A stretch of 64,000 bases of DNA from Struthidea cinerea. Lineage: Eukaryota; Chordata; Aves; Passeriformes; Corcoracidae. The notes beneath the pieces were generated by a model. The model saw only the letters and a list, made by a program, of their open reading frames with translations. It did not search any database and had not been told where the DNA came from. The stretch covers positions 4,168,322-4,232,321 of the forward strand of contig VZTI01004088.1 of assembly GCA_013397865.1 (NCBI GenBank). The letters are read 5' to 3'. Both the position numbers and the translations under genes were made by a program. Below, in pieces: positions 50,107-62,500 of this stretch; position 1 is the stretch's first letter; each line of letters starts with the position of its first letter.

Positions 50107-53100
50107 ATATCAGACACTATAATAACAGAGACTAACAAGTGCTTCATCTACACAATAAAAGGTAAATTCCACCTGCTGTCTGTGGGTATATGGCACTTAC
50201 TTTAAATGTGGAATGCTTGCCCAAAATTTTCCCACAATACCTCTCTTGCTGGTTGTCGCATCCTCAGAGGTGGCTGCATCACCCTTGTTTTCTTCCCCGT
50301 GTTCGTGATAAAGGCGTAGGTTTGTATTTGCTAGTAAAATATTATCTATAAAAGAAGCATCATACGTTTTACTGTGAGAATAAACATTACTTGGAACAGC
50401 AGGACAAAAACTAGCTTTCTTAGAATTATTCATATTTCATCTTTCATGCTCTGGCAAAAGTCAAATATCCTACACTGCACATTGTCCAAAGCATAAGAAG
50501 TCCTCTAAACAGCACTTGATGTCCCTGAGGAACTGCACAAAAGTACCACTGACTGATCACATTAAAAGGGGTAGTCCATGGAGAAAACATGTAAAACAAG
50601 GGCACAGTTTCAGCACAATAAAATTAGACGTGTGATGTTAGACATGCATTGCTCTTCCTGCCCCTGCCCTGCTTCACTTCCAGGCATTCTACACAAGCCA
50701 TCCTGTTTATTCGGATGAGGTGTGAAGCGTCTGGAAGAGTTATTTTGGGATACTGTCCCAGACTTTTGGCATACTGATGTGAAATACAACTCCCTTCATG
50801 CATTGGATTCTTTGTCTGCTTTTTAGTCAAATTCTAACTACTCGGACTAATATTAGTGGAGTTACCCTGTGTCCTGATTTTAGTGAAACATTTCCCTTTT
50901 CAGTTCAATATGTCGTTTTCTGATGCACTGGGCAATACTGTATCCACTCGTGTGGCGGGAGGCTTATCTGAGGTCCCTGGTCACCAGGGGAAATCAGCAG
51001 ATAATGGCATATGATGTCCTCCAGAGGGGCCCCAGAGCCTCTCTCCATGCACAGCCAGTATCCGGAGCAGGCTGGCCCGGAGCAGGAAAGCCCCTGCAGC
51101 TCTGTAGTAAGGGACTACTCTGAGGGCGGAGATCTGGAAGACAGGAGCCAACAGTACAAGACACATGTGATGGATTAGTCAAGCCATCTTCCTGTTAGGA
51201 ATCACCAGCAGTATCTTCCTAGACATCCAAAATAACTTTTCTTTTTCACATGGGCCAATAGGGAAGTCCCTTTGTTTGTCCAAGGCTATTGCTACATGAA
51301 GTGATGTTTTCTGTACATCTTTCAGGAGCAAACAAGACAGCAAGGCGCACTCAGTTCTCTGAACGGAGACACATTTTTCTGTGAACATTCTCCTGAGGGA
51401 TGAGGAGAAAGACTGAACAGCTCTGATGTTATTAGTCCAAATTAGAGTAAGGGTAATAACATTTAATGAATATTAGTGCTAAGGACAGCAAGACAGTTCA
51501 ATGTTTTCGAAAAAATGTGTGTGTCATGGAAGAGAAAGTTAAATGTTTCATAACTTGACTGTGACAGCAGGGGTGTTGGCAGCAGGCAAATGGGCTACTG
51601 CATCTGACATTGGGTTTACAACTGAGTTTCCTTGTTGATAGAAGCTAAAGAATAAACAGCAAGAGTCAGAAAACCAGAGGATTTGCCCCGTCTTGTCAGT
51701 CTAGGCCCTGAGAGTGACAGCAGGAAATAGACTGTGGAAATAATTATTTACAGTCATGTGAACAGAGATCATCTCACAGCACAAGCCCCTTAAGGAAGGT
51801 AAATGAAGGTAGGGCAGACAGTGGAGGCTGTTGCATTTGGTTGCTTTTTGCCATTTGTCTTGTCATTTTTGTTTGCATTATTTTGCTGTAAGTAGTTTCT
51901 GTATATTTGTATACGTATGGAACCAGGACTAAAATACCTTTTAGTGTTTAATAATCCATTTCTACTGCTACAGGAAAATGGGGAGAAGCTACAATGCTAT
52001 GCAAGGCAAATATTTACTAATTCATGAAAATGCATCAATTTACCATTTGCAATATTCTAGGGCGTTAGCTCTGCCTCCCTCCACATATACATTACAATAA
52101 ATACCCTAAATTTCCCTTTCAGCAAATTTGTTTGTAGCGTCTGCTACCATAACTGACTGTAATTACTGTCTGACACTGAGTTATAAGAAGATAGATGGGT
52201 TTGATTACAGTTGGTGAACTGTTTCTAGACAAACATTTTATTTGAAAAATACAGCCACATTTTTTCCTTACCAAATATCTAGAGAATGAACATGCTTTAT
52301 GTGTTTTAAATCCTCATTGTTTGGAATTATGCAGTAGATGGTATGTATTGCAGCATACTGAAGAATGATTAACTCTTTAATCTTGCTGCTGGATGTTTCA
52401 GATGCTGATTTTCAGTGTGGACAGCCATCCAAGGCACCTACTTTGTTTTCTCTTCCATCAGTCAGAATACCTTCAGACCCCTGAAGCAGAGCCTCCTTTG
52501 ACAGGAGCATCCTCCCACAGGAGTACTCAAGTCTCTTTGTTCAGACTGGCATGTGACAGAAGTGTGGGGAGTGGGGGAAGGAATATGGGAATATGGGAAA
52601 GAAGAAAAGGTGGCTCTTTTGCTTTGTTGGATTAGTAGCAGCCCCTAAAACTGCTCTGTTTCTGTGGTTCAGCTGGACACTCCTGCTGGAACCTATCTGG
52701 GTTTCTTCCACCTGACCTCTTTGAAGCAATTTCTGTATCTCCACTCAGTCTACATACATGGAAATGAATTCAGAGCTAAAGTCTGTTTTTGCAGCAGCAC
52801 CTACCAAGCTGGAGAAGACCTTCCCAACAGACCAGCAAAAACAGTGGCAAGCTGCACACACACTGCTGTGTTGTGTCCCAGAGGACATTCAGCATAGTTT
52901 TACCAGCAGCTGTTAGCCTGAGCTATTGAAATATTGACAGGTATTAGGGGCTTTTGTGGAAATGCATCTCTCCAGTCTCAAGAAAAGGCCATGTTGCACA
53001 TTCTGCGTGCTGCTCTACGCAGCTTACAGTGCTGCCTGCCAAGAGCGTCTCTGAAAGACTAATGATATTTACAGTTCTTCATCCACGTTTGAACACAATA

Positions 53101-54133
53101 TTTTCATGATAATCTCATCTAGAATTCAGACCACCCCATGAGATGGCCTTCTCTGAGAAAAAAAAAAGGAATATCCCCTACTGAATATGACTGGTAAAGC
53201 AACATAGAGTTTTGTGAATGCCTAATTTCCCTAAACCTTTTAAAATTGCAGTTGTAACTTATACAAATTTACAATTGCAATTTATAACACATAGACATTT
53301 TCAAAAGCTATCACAGCAGGTCTCTTGCATTGCAGCCTAGACCATTGCTGCAGAACTCTGTGCAAGGAGCATTGATCCTTATCCTCTTTTGACCCATATG
53401 AACTGACAAGCTAGAAATCCACTGTGTGCTCTGCCGCTGTGTGCATGCTCTTACTGGAAGTCTCTGTGAGCTGTATCATGCCTTGCACTCCTACCCAGTG
53501 CTCCCGAACACCAACTCTGCCCAGCGTAGCTTGTGTCACTGAATTAAAGGGTGCAACAATGCTGACATGGCCTCCTTGTCCCATCCCAATCCTTCTGCAC
53601 ATCTTCACATCAATCACAGAACACACAGGCTGTCACTGCAGCAACTCTGACAGCTTAGATTAGATGCTACCAGTAGGAGACATGACAATGTCACAGGGCA
53701 AGCCAGGTCCCCAGCTACATCCCCACTGATGGAACCATGACCAGAACTGCCTATTTCAGCAGTGAAACCACCAATAGATTACATATAGAGCATATCATTA
53801 GAGTTAATACACCTGACAGAAAAATGAAGGGAAGTTGCACTTAAACAGCAAAGTAGAGGGAGCAGAAATGTGATTCAGGAACAGCCAGAGGAAGCTGGAA
53901 CTCCTTGATCCATTCCAACTTAAAACCGCTTTTCTCACCTTGATGACCTGTATTAGAGGAAAACACTGGAACATCAGGCAGCTCCCAGTGTCACCTGCTT
54001 TGTTAGATGGTCCTCGTCTTAGAGGTCCTCTGGCCTGCTTGCTCACCCATCTCTCATTTGCATCGAAGGAGGATTGAAGGACAAGATAAAGAAGCTTTCC
54101 TGAAAGGTGAGTTACAGTGCAGAGGCAGTTGCT
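50107..54133. other. Non-coding; one GC-rich patch
   Basis: No gene recognised. A GC-rich patch at about 50940-51140 starts shortly after a TGTCCTGATTTTAGTG phrase (50870) that resembles an LTR edge, but I could not find a matching end or a target duplication. An A-run is at 53158-53167. The remainder is AT-rich with chance frames. Confidence 0.4.
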
Positions 54134-54139
54134 GGGAAT

Positions 54140-54513
54140 TGTCGCTGTGAGCGGCACTGACGACAAGGAACGACATAACTAAGTTTAGAAGGGAAGCAGT
54201 TCTGATCTTTATTAATTAATTAATTCATCTTTTATAACAGGCTTGGCAAAGAGTGTGTTGAATGGCATAAGACAGTTGGGTGCTCGGCCATCCACCCCTT
54301 GAGGGGATTGGTCAAGCTCCAAGACACTTATTCCAAAATATTAGAAAGCTAGAACCATAACAACCTTGCATAACAAACCCAGGTGCAAGATAAAGAATTA
54401 GTTTACAAAACCCATAGCAGTGTTTTTCATAGCTTCTGTGAGAACTGCAAAGTTCTCACAGAACGCTGCAGAAAGCTGAAAGATTTCTCTACCAAAGCTT
54501 TTCGGCATCCACA
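54140..54513 (-). mobile_element. Solo LTR, same family as 3627-3971, minus orientation
   Basis: A 374-bp block starts TG and ends CA on the + strand and is flanked by a perfect 6-bp duplication GGGAAT (54134-54139 and 54514-54519). On the minus strand a TATAAAAG box (54229-54236) precedes AATAAA (54208-54213). Large parts align with the 3627-3971 LTR: the TGTCGCTGTGAGCGGCAC edge, the GGAACGACA block, the CAGGTGCAAGA block, and the AGTGTTTTTCATAG...TTCTGTGAGAA hairpin. Intact CA and TG ends here versus a mutated end in the other copy suggest this one is younger or better preserved. Confidence 0.88.
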
Positions 54514-54519
54514 GGGAAT

Positions 54520-55765
54520 GGGTATAGGCATGTTGGGGAAGCACAATGTTCATATTTTTCTTTAAGATTAGATGAAAACTCACACTCCTCCTCTTCTCAG
54601 CTGTTGCAAATCCCTTTCTGATTACAATTTGTTTTGGGCTGATGTGATTGTTCTGAAGGACTTGACCTAGTAGTCAGGCAGTAGCGAGGCAGTAAACACC
54701 TGCATTCCATCTCTGTCCTCTGAAGAACATCTCTATTTCCCCTTTATCTCTCTCTCTGCTTCCTGAGAAACTTCTGGTATTATTACTTAGGCCCACAAAT
54801 GGAGAACAGGGCTCTGTTAAAAGACAAAAATCAAAACTGAAAACAGAAGCTTGTGATTTAAAGCAAGGTGCTATCTCACAGGTACTTACTGAAAAACCCC
54901 TGCTCTTTTCAAAGGCATGATAGGGACCGACTTATCACATATGGTCAGTAAACAATCTCCTAAGACTTGTGAATTTTAGGAGATCCTCAGTACGCCCGTT
55001 CCTTTCCACCAATGTAGCAGTCAATGACATTTTTCTCTGCCAGTGAATTCTTGTGCCACATGGCACTGAAATTCAAACAACTGGTGCAAGGTGACTTGAA
55101 TGGATGCCAAGTAGCTGAGGATATTATTGCCTTCCCAGGGGTGAAGTGACAATGTTGTCAACTCCTCAGAAAAGAGGAACATGTGTCATTTGTCAGCCAC
55201 ATTTGAGCTGCTTCAGGGACAACATCAGTGTACCACAGTGGAAGTCTTGTCTTTTACAGGAGATGTGCATCTGAGTCCTCAAGAAATGGGACAGAGGGAA
55301 GCAGAAAGACTGTGTGCCTGAGTGTACATGAGAGAGGAGCTGGGGGATTGAAAACTTCTGAGGATATATGCTTAGCTCACATCGTAACAGGTAACAGTTA
55401 ATGTCCTTCCTGCAGAAACACAGTCAGAAATGCTGTTGCCAAGAAAGAGATGGGAAGGCCTCCAAAAAACTGAAGAAGCCTGAAGGAGCTCCTAAGGATG
55501 CTTACACAGAATTTTGTGGTAACCTAAATTGTTTTGCATTACTTTTGCTAAGTGCATATTTTGTGTGAAGCAAATCCTTAAAATAATTTCGTTTCAATAT
55601 CTTTAAGTTTTTTCTCCCTGTTCACAGAAAAAAGATTAATAAAGAACACTGCCAGATGTAATGTTAGTAATCATCTGAGATTTTAGCATCCTGCTTTATA
55701 AATATTCTGTAACCATAGGCAGATTGCTTCCAAGGAATGTGTTCCTAGAGCTAAAGTTCACATCA
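54520..55765. other. Non-coding, nothing recognised
   Basis: AT-rich sequence without a supportable feature. Confidence 0.45.
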
Positions 55766-55766
55766 T

Positions 55767-55830
55767 GAAATCACAGAATCATTTATGTTGGAAAGGACCT
55801 CCTGAGATCACCTAGTTTAGGTTTCCAATC
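55767..55830 (-). mobile_element. CR1 LINE 3' end, minus strand (short)
   Basis: The + strand AAATCACAGAATCATTTATG and the GTTGGAAAGGACCTCCTGAG block match the reverse complement of a CR1 3' terminus. Only about 60 bases are recognisable; the GC-richer sequence to about 56080 is unassigned. Confidence 0.75.
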
Positions 55831-58260
55831 TGTCTTAGCTGAAGGAGAAGACATGAACATGTGCCACACCTAACCCAAGAGCTAGCAGGAAGTCCCTTTC
55901 CTTGGGCTCTGAACACATGCCACTCTGGGCGGGCTCCTGACCTCCTGCACAGGTAAGAAACTCCTATCCTGACGCTCCCGGCAGAATTTAGGTTCAAGAT
56001 ATCCACCCAAAAGTTAGGCTCTGCCAAGGGTTGTGTGACTCTATGAGTTCGCTGATGAGAGTCACCAATTCCCACGGGATTTTTAGGAGCAGAAGTTTAA
56101 AGACTGGTGTGATTAGCCAGAAAAGCAATATGAGTGACAGTGGTGAATATACATTGATATAATGAACCTAAAGGCCAAATTATCCCTGTGGATGGTCTGT
56201 TCTCTAGCCAATACAATTGCTTTAACTTCAGCTGTAAATACTGCATAGCCCATTTAAGAAAACTGGTACAGACCTAAGGTGATGGTGAACAGCTCGCTTA
56301 AGTCACTTAACTGGAATGTGGTTTGCACCCTTGCTCAGCTCTGGAAGACCCTGGGGCAGAATGCCATGGCATTTTTTAAGTTCTCTTGGCAGAAACACAG
56401 GTTCCCCAGGCAAGAGTGAAGTACCACAAAAACACTTCAAAAGCACTGCTGCCCATTAACTGCCTTCTCAAAGGGATGATCTCTTACAGACTCATCTCTA
56501 ACTAAAGGCAGTGTCGTGTGAGAGTGGAAAACTTGAAGGCTACAGACAGAGTCTCCAACAGCACAGATCCTTTGTCTGAAAAAAGGCCAGTCTGGTTTAC
56601 ATCTCTGTGAGGACACAGAGAATTAATCATGTAATTTAGATGCTAGTGGAAGGATTCTTTCTGCCTTGTCCTTTTGTGTACTATATTTTTAATGCATGTT
56701 ACCTGTGTTGTTGCTTGGTTACTCTCAAACAATCCAATGCAGTTTTTAGAAATACATTTATTGCCTTGACATCGACTCTTTCCTCAAAAAGAAGCACTCA
56801 GGGAAGCAGTGCTTGGCAACACAGATCTGGTTGCTGACAATTTCTAACACCATGCAGAATTCACTGACCTGCTTCCCAAGCCTTTAGCTGCCATATCTCC
56901 TATGTAAGAACAGCAGCAGAGACTACTCTGTCCTGTCTGAATAGCCCCAGAATTATTCCAAAGCATGTCTGATGAGAAAAGGCTTATTATGCACTCAGAA
57001 TTGCCAGTGTTTACATGGATGGACAAGTAAACCATGAAGCAGGAACTCTGGAATAAAACACCATGAAACATTATCAGAACACTAATGACTGCATTTCCCT
57101 TCCATTTTCACTGTTGCCAACAAGTCCTCCAAATGTAAATGGATATGCAAATACATGCAAAGGATTCTAAAATAATCAGTGCAGAGCTCAGAACTACAAG
57201 ATGGACACTAAACATGAGTTTACACGGTGTGAAACAGCCTGTGGAGAGCGCATCTCTGTGAGGGGGAGGATGGTGGTAGCTATTTGACTGGTTTTCATAT
57301 TAATCAAGTGTGCTCAGGAGAGGTTTCTGGACCAGCAACCAGACTGATTTTCACATCTACACAACATTGTATGGATTGCAAACCCTGAACTGAACACTGA
57401 CCCAGTCTCTTTGATGGCAGGTAACTAAGGACTAGACACCCATTTAAAGAAATCTGGAAGCTTTTGCAGGTGGCTTGGAGGTCAAGGCCCCATTTGGAAT
57501 TGGAAAAGAAAGCTGTTGTGTACATACAGCCTTCACCTCTGTAGCTGAAGGGGAATAAGAGAGATCTTGGACTGGTGAAGATGCTCATCTTTAACACACA
57601 AAGTGTGAGCTCAAAACCAAAGCATTGATTTTCTGTGAGAAACATCTGAGAATAAAAAATTGAAGCTTAGACTTCTGTATCTTGTGCTTAGTCTTGTCTC
57701 AAGTGGGAGTGATCATGGAGGGCAGTAAACAGAAGTCTCACAGACAAAGAGCAAGGTGTCCTGGAAAGAAAAGATCCCTGAGGTCAAAAAAACCCCAAAA
57801 CAACAAGACCCAAACATAAGAGGGTCTGTAGCTTAAAAAGGGAATACAAAAGGATGAAAGCTACCTCATTTTTCTATGCAGCCAGAGAGCAATGCATAAT
57901 TTTTGCTCAGAAGTTTTGAAGCCAGCCAGGCCCAGATCCCTGGTGACACAGAGAATTTTTTTTCACTAGTGTGTTCTAGTTTGCATTCATTAAAGACAGT
58001 GAATGGATGAACAGAACTGCCTCATTTATAACTCATGGCATGTGGACACCCAAGACTCCTCTACCTTATATGCTTTGACAGCATAAATCAAAATCATCTC
58101 CTCTCAAGAGCATAAGTTTAACACTTTGGCCAGTCAAATTCTTCCTGCTGCGTGTGGACAAACAGCAACCACTAAACCTGCACATACGCAGGGCTTTGGG
58201 GTGTTACAACTACCCTTTTTTCTAATGCTTTAGCACCTCTGTCAAGCAGGAACCAGTTCC

Positions 58261-58299
58261 CTGCTCAGTCACAAATCTTCCTGCTCAGTCACAAATCTT
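58261..58299. repeat. 20-bp tandem duplication
   Basis: CTGCTCAGTCACAAATCTTC at 58261-58280 is repeated at 58281-58299 apart from the last base. A second small duplication (CCCACAAAAGCTC) lies at about 58696-58723. Confidence 0.9.
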
Positions 58300-59491
58300 G
58301 TCTACATGCTTTGGCAAGAGGGTAATCCTCAAAGCCGGCTGTCATCACTGCCTCCAGACCAGGCTGCTCACAGAGGGTTGCCTCCTGTCCTGTGCTCCAG
58401 AGTCTGGGCACAGACACTCCCCAGGGGCTCCTGTCACCGACACTTGATGAAGAGTCTCCCTCTGTGAACCCCAGGACAGGTCCACAGAACTGAGAGTCCT
58501 CCAAGAATGTAGCAGAGGCAAGTGTGACCGAGGAGTGGTTTGTGTTGGGTACAGCTGCAGCAGGGTAGGGCAAAGTGGAGAGAGCTACTGCCCTCCTCTG
58601 TGCCCCAAGGGAGAACACAGGTCACCAGGTGACACAGGCTGTGTTCAGCAGGGGCCAAAAGTCGCCACTGACCTACATCCCCTTCTGCCTAGCTCCCCCA
58701 CAAAAGCTCTCCCACAAAAGCTCACCATCTCTCTCAGTCCTTGACTGGAGACCAGACAGCCATGGCCTGCAGAGGCACAGCTTTCCCAGTCTCCATTAGC
58801 CTCCAGAAGCTGGGTGTCTTGCTCCAACTGACCAGACACATCACAGGGAGTCACTGTGGCTGCCCAGGGCCATACACCAAAGGGTACCTAGAAGACAACA
58901 TCCAAGATAATTGTGCAAGAATAAAAAATTTATTCTGTCTTGAAGAGCACAGCTAGAAATCCTATACCAAAGAAGTTCCCTGAGAGAGGTGATGCTTAAC
59001 TCCACCCATACGTGAGGGCATCTGCTCCTGGGTGCCGAGGAAATGTGCCTGTGTTGCCAGGAGCTGGCTGCAGTCATGATCAACAGCTTTGAAGGGCAAA
59101 TGGCCATGCAGGGAGCTTGGCTGGCCCAGGCTGGCAGATGAGGAGGCTCAGGTTGCTTTGGAGAGCAACCAAAAATATCAGAGCAGACTCTGTGAACAAA
59201 TCTAAGAAAGCCAAGAAGTCTGACAACATTTCAAAGACCACTGTTATGGATGTACAAGCTTTGGCTTCAGTGTTTCAAGAGTAAGGCAAACTCTGGTATA
59301 TTAATAGGACAATGTGAAGAAAAAATGGCATGGGATTATTTTTGAAGTATTGCAGTGCCTTGAATTCTCACTTCCTCTTCTTGCCAAAACTGTAAATCAC
59401 TCAGTTAATAAGAAGAGCCATAATGGTATGAAAAGTGGAGTTGTTTAAAACATTATTTTATTTATTATAAGAATAATACTTCAAAAGATTC

Positions 59492-59493
<2 letters not shown>

Positions 59494-59531
<38 letters not shown>
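59494..59531. repeat. (TTA)n microsatellite
   Basis: About 12 uninterrupted TTA units. A short (CA)8 tract follows at 59662-59677. Both are potentially length-polymorphic. Confidence 0.95.
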
Positions 59532-62500
59532 TAGATTAATGAAAGCTGAGGCACAGAGGCATGAAGACCCAAATGAGACCCATTAATTATTGAGTAAAAG
59601 ACTCTACCCTATGACTGATGTTTCAGAGCATCATAAGAGGCTTGATGAGGGTGTGCACATGCACACACACACACACAGAGGCAGGGAACCTTTCCAACAA
59701 GCTGTCTGAAATTTGGGAAGTACATGTGAACATCTGACAGATGCAGATCTGCAGCCCAGCTAGGCTTTTTTTTCTTGGACTGGTTTCGTGACCAAGGAAC
59801 AGTTGTTGAGCAGCCCCTCCTGGTAGAAATGAATTACTGCTTTTCCAGAGGAATTTGAATTCAAAGTGTTTAATTCCAGCTACAATCACTGTAACTAAGT
59901 TGTTCTCTAACACTCTGCCATGCTGACAGTGAAAATCTGAAAGGATTGAAAAATACACTCTAGAAAATCATCTCTTCAGCTGAATTCTGGTTAAGAACTG
60001 CAAGTGCCACTTCATAAAACAGGTACCTGAGAAGATGAATCATCCATTGCTTTAAACAGTTCATGACCCTTCAATGTGTCACACTCCACACACTGCTGTG
60101 AATTTCAGTAATTTGTATAGAAATCGAAACCCATTTTCAAGCAAACACTTAAGGACATTTTCCCTTATTACGAAAACCACTTACGTGCTTACATGTATCG
60201 CTAACTTCCATTGACTTCTGTTTAACTGTTCTGCTAAATCTAAACATCAGACAAGATTACTCACAGTCAAGCTTAATAGTTTGGGGGTTTAACCATGTAG
60301 AAATAGTAATAGCACATAAAATGGACTTTATAAGTCACTTGTGGCATAGGTAAAGCAAGTTACATATTTTATGTTATTGAGTGTTTACCAGTCTCTGCAC
60401 TACCCCCTGAGCTACTGACAGAATCTGACATTTAGACCAGTTAGACTACTATCACAACTGGCATAAAAACTGCCTTGTTATCATCTCATTGAGACAGCAC
60501 AGCATTATTTATCCCAGCACAAATGGAGATGCAGACAGAATAAAAAGCATTGTTGCGAGATGCTGAACATCAAGCCTTTTTCTACTAAACTATTGTAGCA
60601 AAAGAAATACAAAGAAAAGAGATCATATCATGCAAGATTTTTGTCAAGGTCAATTCATATACTTTAACACTAATAAACACATGCATATCAGTGTTGACTT
60701 GTAAACCTCACAATTAGAGAACAGCAAGATAATGAGAAGCCTTACATTTCATAAAAAGAGAAGAAAAGGAAGAAAAGAGATTTTTAAATTGTGCTTTGGT
60801 GAACAGAGAATTCACATCTGAGAATGAGTTTGATAAACAAATGTCAGACTGTATTACCAAAAGCAGTAATAAGTCATACCCTTGTAACAACAGATAACAA
60901 CAGATCCAAGTGTCCATAGGCAGTCTGCTTACAAGTTGGTAAATTCTCTTTAATTTCTCCCAGAGAGAAAATTAAGACATAAAGGTAACTGATCTTTGCT
61001 GAAGCCACAATTTCCCATATATTTTTTTCAAGGACTCTGTTGGTTTATCCTTCCCCAGATGAACTTTTCCTCCACTCATTTGTTCTTTCTCCTTTAGCTG
61101 AGTCAGGACAGAGGGATCCGTAGATGTGTGATGAACTGAATCAGAAAAGTGATCCAGATTAAAACCCATTAATTATCTGGTTCCACTTCTAATGCACCAT
61201 GTAAGCACAAAACCAGGTAACCTGGCACAGCTTAGGGGGCAAAATAGGACATGGATGAAGTAGCCACCGGAAAGAGGGGTGAAGTTCAGCTTAAGCTTCA
61301 CTGTGACCTAAACGTAATGCATAAAAAAAATACAGTACAATTTCACAGGAATTTGATAGGTATAACTTGTTCTTCTTCTCAGGTAAAATCATGGCTCCTG
61401 GGTCTTTCTTAGAGATGGTATTTTTCTGGAAATAACTGTTTTATCATCAATTCAAAGTATTTGTATACGTCATTAAGATTATTAACATGTTTTTGCCAGT
61501 TATAGATGTGGACCATAACATTTGTTTCTAGTAGAACAGCATCCCAACAAAAACATCATATTTGTAAAACAACCCCCCATTTCCTCACTTTACTTGGGTA
61601 AAAATGAACTGCAACATCTTCTCAAATTAAGAACTGAAAAATATCCAGAGAAAGCACAGACTTGCTGTAATATTATCTTTTTAGGGTAGGAACTTCAGTG
61701 CAGGACTCAAATCTGACATCAAGGCCACAAAACAAGGTGGTTCTTTGACTAGACCAAAAGCTGGTGAGCAGGAGAAAAACTTTTCTCATATTTCCTCATA
61801 TTTCCCATTTTCACCATCTTCCCCTTTGACTCAGTGTCCTCTGATGGAAAATGAATTTACTAAGGGAAACCATGTCCTGAACTGTCCAAATGGCACACAG
61901 GCTTTTTAGCAGCATCACACCACATGAGTGGGAGTCAGGCCACTAAACTGCATCATGATGATGTGTTCCGTTATTGGACAGAGGAACATCCCCCAAAGTT
62001 AACGTGGCACTGCACCATCATGATTCAAGTTATTTGACTGTAGTAGAATTTTCAGTTCTCAAATATTCTTAGTGCAGCTTTCAGTCTCTTCATCCTAAAC
62101 AATGCATATAACTGTTTTTAACATTGCAATAGGAAGCAATTATCACTGTTCTTTGAGAGGCCATGTAGATATATACACATTTTCTAAATAAGCATTTAGT
62201 TGTTTTCTCTGTTGAAAGAGGAGCTAATTTATTGTCAGTAATTCATGCAGCTTTGGTTATGTTAAGATACATCACTTAGTTGTGAATGGCTTGGGAGACA
62301 GCACTACTTAATTTGCTGTGACTTTCCCTGGCTTCTGTGTATGACTATGACTAAGACACTTAATTTTCTTCTGTAGCAGCCACTTCCTTTTTAGTATTTT
62401 CTGTCACTATGATGAGTTCCTTCTGAAGTCATAACCTCAGCATTTCATTACGAACAACTAAAAGCTTCCCCTCTGAAAATGAGAAAATTTGGGGAAATTT

